The position numbers and the translations under genes are program-made. A stretch of DNA of 64,000 nt, from NCBI GenBank assembly GCA_963717445.1, contig OY970334.1:2666001-2730000 (forward strand), read 5' to 3'. The notes beneath the pieces were generated by a model. That model was not told the origin of the DNA. It was given only the letters and a program-made list of their open reading frames with translations, and did no database searches. Below are positions 61,169-64,000 of the stretch, piece by piece; positions within the stretch are counted from its first letter, which is position 1; each line of letters starts with the position of its first letter. The stretch comes from JAGVPT01 sp963717445. Its GTDB lineage: Bacteria > Bacteroidota > Ignavibacteria > UBA10030 > UBA8401.

Positions 61169-63310
61169 ATGAAAATATTTGCTAAGATTTCTAGGGCATT
61201 TCTTGTCGGATGCTTTCTCGTTTTTATGTCTACGGAAGCACTCGCGCAAACAGTGAAACTAAGGGTAGAACCGATGTCGCCTGGAAAATTGACGGCTATA
61301 GGCAAGAGCAGCCTCATGGCAACAACGGGTCTGAAGGTGTTCGGCAAAGGAGCAAGAGCTTATATGCTTGCGGATACGACCGGCTCCGGAGCAACACTCG
61401 TGACCTCATTCGCATGGTCGTTTGTTTCTCGACCGACAGCCTCCAATGCGGTTCTTGACAGCGCAGGCAACAATCCATATCAAAGCTTCACGGCAGACTC
61501 TACTGGACAATATATTGTCAGTGTCTCAATAAACGGCGGAGCAAAGTCCGACCAAGATACGTTCTGGGTTAGCACGTACATTGGAAATCCGACTACAGTG
61601 GTACCATCAGCGATACCATGCGCGACATGCCATTCTTCAATTAATACGGAATGGCAAACTACAGACCATGCTCTTATGTACACGCAAGGGATTATGGGGA
61701 AACTGGAAGTCAATGCAAACGGCCAAGGTATGTATTCTTCGAGTTGCTGGAAATGTCACACCACGGGCTACGACCTTACGGCAAACAACGGAAATTTTGG
61801 ATATCTTTCACATTCACTCGGATGGGATACCACAGCATTCAAAGGTAAGACGAAATCCGGAAGCAGCTATTTAATTAACAACGGCGACTCGTCAATCTAT
61901 AAAAACATGGTAGCGAATTATTCTGCGCTCGTTCCATTAGCAAGCATAGGTTGCGAAAGCTGCCATGGTCCCGGGAACGGCCACAACGGAGATATAACGA
62001 AAATCGGCCTCTCGCTCGATGCGGGTGTTTGCCAGTCATGCCATGATTCCCCCCCGAGGGAACCCATCGGGATGTTCTGGGCTTTGTCAGATCATGCAAC
62101 AATGCCCCTTGCGGGAACAGATGCGACCTCAACGAGCTGTTTCCCTTGCCATAGCGGCAGCGCATTTGTGAAATGGGTTACTGACAGCAAACCTGCTACA
62201 GATGCAAATTGGAGTGCAGCGACCGACGCTAGTTACCCTTTGACCTGCTCAGTCTGTCATGATCCGATGAGCGCAGCAAATCCAAATCAGATTAGAACCG
62301 TTACCGTTGACACGCTACGGAACGGATATCATATCCCGTCCAGCGTTGGAGGTTTAGGTCAACTTTGCATGAATTGCCATCGGTCACGAAATAATGTTGC
62401 TACAAAAGTTACAACAACTCCTCCCTACTACGGCTTTTCAAGCCACTACGGCCCGCATGGCAATCCGCAGACCGATATGCTTTTGGGTCAGAATGCGTAC
62501 CAGTACGGAGACAGCAGCCTTACCGGATTAACAACTCATACCGGTGTTCCTGACGCTTGCGTCACCTGCCATATGCCGACCACTGACGGAATGCCTGACC
62601 ATCAATTGGCTATGCAAGATACAACTGGTACAGGCGTTTTGCACGACCGCGTCGATGCTTGCCAAACCTGCCATGGAGCCCAAATCCAAAAATTCGACAA
62701 CATCAAAGCGAGCTACGATTATGACCGCAACGGAAAAATCGAGGGAGTTCAGACAGAGATCGCGGGGTTAATAGCTCAACTGAAAGCCAAACTGCCGATC
62801 GACTCTACTACCGGCCAACCAATAACGGACTCGAACCACGGAGACAGCCTCGCGGTTTATAACAGGCCGGATCTTGTCCAAAATCTGTATACGTACGCTT
62901 TTGTTACGAGTGATGGAAGCGGTGGTATGCATAACGCAAAATACACTGTGGCTCTTCTCCAGAAGGCACTTGGCTTCTATCCGACCGGCGTCGACGTTGT
63001 GAGTCAAAAAACTCCATCGACATATGTGTTAAGCCAGAACTACCCGAATCCGTTCAACCCGACGACAAACATCGAATTCTCAATTCCACGCTCGGCAACA
63101 ATTCAGTTGGATGTCTACAATATTCTGGGCGAGTTGGTAAAGACTCTTGCCAGCGGTAACATTGTTTCGGGGAACTACAAAGTAACCTGGAATGGAACGA
63201 ACAATCATGGAGTATCGGTCGCTTCCGGCATCTACTTCTACAGGCTCATTGCTGAAACTAACGGAGCCGGAAATTACGTTATTACAAAGAAGATGTTGTT
63301 GATGAAGTAG
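61169..63310 (+). CDS. Secreted nine-haem c-type cytochrome with type IX secretion tail
   Basis: The ~713-residue protein has a signal peptide (cleaved near ALAQ), an N-terminal Ig-like region of ~120 residues, and nine CxxCH haem sites (CATCH, CWKCH, CESCH, CQSCH, CFPCH, CSVCH, CMNCH, CVTCH, CQTCH) between about residues 150 and 500. The last ~85 residues are a Por-type sorting domain (SQNYPNPFNPTTNIEFSIP, then GIYFYRL and a basic end). It should be exported, loaded with haem and placed on the cell surface through T9SS, as an electron-transfer protein. It may relate to cytochromes of the c554 or extracellular electron-transfer class. ATG 61169 has GGAG at 61159-61162. Confidence 0.92.
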   Translation: MKIFAKISRAFLVGCFLVFMSTEALAQTVKLRVEPMSPGKLTAIGKSSLMATTGLKVFGKGARAYMLADTTGSGATLVTSFAWSFVSRPTASNAVLDSAGNNPYQSFTADSTGQYIVSVSINGGAKSDQDTFWVSTYIGNPTTVVPSAIPCATCHSSINTEWQTTDHALMYTQGIMGKLEVNANGQGMYSSSCWKCHTTGYDLTANNGNFGYLSHSLGWDTTAFKGKTKSGSSYLINNGDSSIYKNMVANYSALVPLASIGCESCHGPGNGHNGDITKIGLSLDAGVCQSCHDSPPREPIGMFWALSDHATMPLAGTDATSTSCFPCHSGSAFVKWVTDSKPATDANWSAATDASYPLTCSVCHDPMSAANPNQIRTVTVDTLRNGYHIPSSVGGLGQLCMNCHRSRNNVATKVTTTPPYYGFSSHYGPHGNPQTDMLLGQNAYQYGDSSLTGLTTHTGVPDACVTCHMPTTDGMPDHQLAMQDTTGTGVLHDRVDACQTCHGAQIQKFDNIKASYDYDRNGKIEGVQTEIAGLIAQLKAKLPIDSTTGQPITDSNHGDSLAVYNRPDLVQNLYTYAFVTSDGSGGMHNAKYTVALLQKALGFYPTGVDVVSQKTPSTYVLSQNYPNPFNPTTNIEFSIPRSATIQLDVYNILGELVKTLASGNIVSGNYKVTWNGTNNHGVSVASGIYFYRLIAETNGAGNYVITKKMLLMK

Positions 63311-63337
63311 CATCACATTCACCCGAATTCAGGGAAG

Positions 63338-63372
63338 AAAGGCTGTTGTGGTTTTCCACAGCAGCCTTTTTT
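63338..63372 (+). terminator. Rho-independent terminator of the cytochrome gene
   Basis: AAAGGCTGTTGTGG-TTTT-CCACAGCAGCCTTT forms a 14-bp stem with one mismatch, followed by a T-run. It lies 28 bases after the cytochrome stop. Confidence 0.9.
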
Positions 63373-63446
63373 ATTGATTGTCGCCCTTCAAATAACTATA
63401 TTTTCTTATCTCTCAATGTTTCAAACACTTGCGAGCAACCCGATTG

Positions 63447-64000
63447 ATGACATTTTCCGAGAATAGCCTCAAGGATCTCATTACAAAGTTCAAAAATAAA
63501 CGCATTGCAGTCGTTGGCGATGTGATGGTCGATAAATATCTTTGGGGGACCGTTACTCGCATTTCTCCCGAAGCACCTGTCCCCGTTGTCGAAGTCGAGA
63601 AGGAAACCGAGCGGCTGGGCGGTGCGGCGAATGTTGCAAACAATATAAAATCCCTTGGAGGATGGCCGCTGCTGGTTGGCGTGGCGGGTGACGACGCTAA
63701 CGGCGCCTTGCTGACAAAACTTCTTGCCGAGCAAGGGTGTCCAATAGACGGCATTGTCATGGATCCATCGAGACCCACGACAATCAAAACCCGTGTCATT
63801 GCCCATAGCCAGCATGTTGTTCGAATAGACCACGAAAAAAAACGGGATATTTCGCCCGCGGTGCAGGCTCAAATATTCTCCGTGCTCCAGAATAGTATCA
63901 GTTCACTCGACGGCATCATCCTCGAAGACTACAACAAAGGGGTTATCGCCACATCGTTAATTCGTCAGATTATCGATATTGCCCGCAAACATGGAAAAAT
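63447..64000 (+). CDS. Heptose-7-phosphate kinase HldE/RfaE1 (N-terminal part; runs off the window)
   Basis: The ATG at 63447 opens a frame that runs to the window end (~184 residues). It contains IAVVGDVMVDKYLWGTVTRISPEAPVPVVEV with the PfkB/ribokinase-type start of RfaE1, LGGAANVANNIKSLGG, and DGIILEDYNKGV. It phosphorylates D-glycero-D-manno-heptose 7-phosphate for LPS core synthesis. Whether a cytidylyltransferase domain is fused (HldE) cannot be seen. Confidence 0.9.
   Translation, partial: MTFSENSLKDLITKFKNKRIAVVGDVMVDKYLWGTVTRISPEAPVPVVEVEKETERLGGAANVANNIKSLGGWPLLVGVAGDDANGALLTKLLAEQGCPIDGIVMDPSRPTTIKTRVIAHSQHVVRIDHEKKRDISPAVQAQIFSVLQNSISSLDGIILEDYNKGVIATSLIRQIIDIARKHGK

Noticed and set aside
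1..64000. rRNA or tRNA genes
   Set aside because: I looked for rRNA-like stretches and tRNA cloverleaf/TTCRANNC patterns in the gaps and found none I could support; a covariance search would be decisive.

Overview
The window looks like a chromosomal contig from a bacterium of the Chlorobiota/Ignavibacteria side of the FCB (Bacteroidota-Chlorobiota) group, most likely metagenome-derived. The reasons are a secreted multihaem cytochrome ending in a type IX secretion (Por) tail of the NYPNPFNP type, an F-type ATP synthase cluster that carries a, c, b, delta, alpha and gamma but no beta or epsilon, a futalosine-pathway menaquinone gene (MqnA type), a partial LPS-heptose kinase gene, and TATATTTAC-like -7 promoter elements. 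Base composition is near balanced in the core genes and clearly A+T richer in the 43-52 kb region. No rRNA, tRNA or CRISPR array was seen.

Layout. 0-9 kb: a hybrid sensor kinase, an exported debranching-enzyme-like glucosidase and glycerate kinase on the minus strand, then enolase and a lipoprotein on the plus strand. 10-19 kb: phosphoglucomutase/phosphomannomutase coupled to a GalT-like protein, a TauE-type exporter, a DUF885-type metallopeptidase, an ABC exporter broken by a one-base frameshift, and a DMT permease, separated by palindromic non-coding repeats. 19-30 kb: response regulator plus metallo-beta-lactamase-fold enzyme, hydrolases, an ABC-F ATPase coupled to RlmD, a PLP enzyme, and two glycosyltransferases. 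30-37 kb: an apparent operon of M23 peptidase, bactofilin and the ATP synthase genes. An IS30-family element (37.2-38.2 kb) sits between atpG and ffh. 38-43 kb: the conserved ffh-rpsP-khpA-rimM-trmD-rplS block, then an MqnA-like gene. 43-52.8 kb: an accessory, defence-like island. 53-57 kb: recN, a four-helix-bundle protein, cysS. 57-63 kb: envelope genes (outer-membrane barrels, two Gly/Tyr/Ser-rich lipoproteins) and a nine-haem cytochrome behind a near-perfect sigma-54 promoter. The window ends inside a HldE/RfaE1 kinase gene.

The most interesting part is the 43-52.8 kb island. It holds a Panacea/SocA-like (DUF4065) protein with a possibly MazF/PemK-like partner, a single-chain type IIG restriction-modification enzyme, an unusual fusion of a RibD-like cytidine-deaminase domain to a GHKL-type (HATPase_c_4) ATPase with a C-terminal winged-helix-like part, a two-gene unit of a helical protein and a PD-(D/E)XK nuclease-like protein, and an ORF6N protein preceded by its own decayed duplicate. 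Inverted TGTCCAG repeats and an island-specific dispersed repeat lie between these genes. Outside the island, a family of ~110-120 bp palindromes occupies four intergenic spaces, and three protein genes carry in-frame inserts that resemble intergenic micro-repeats.
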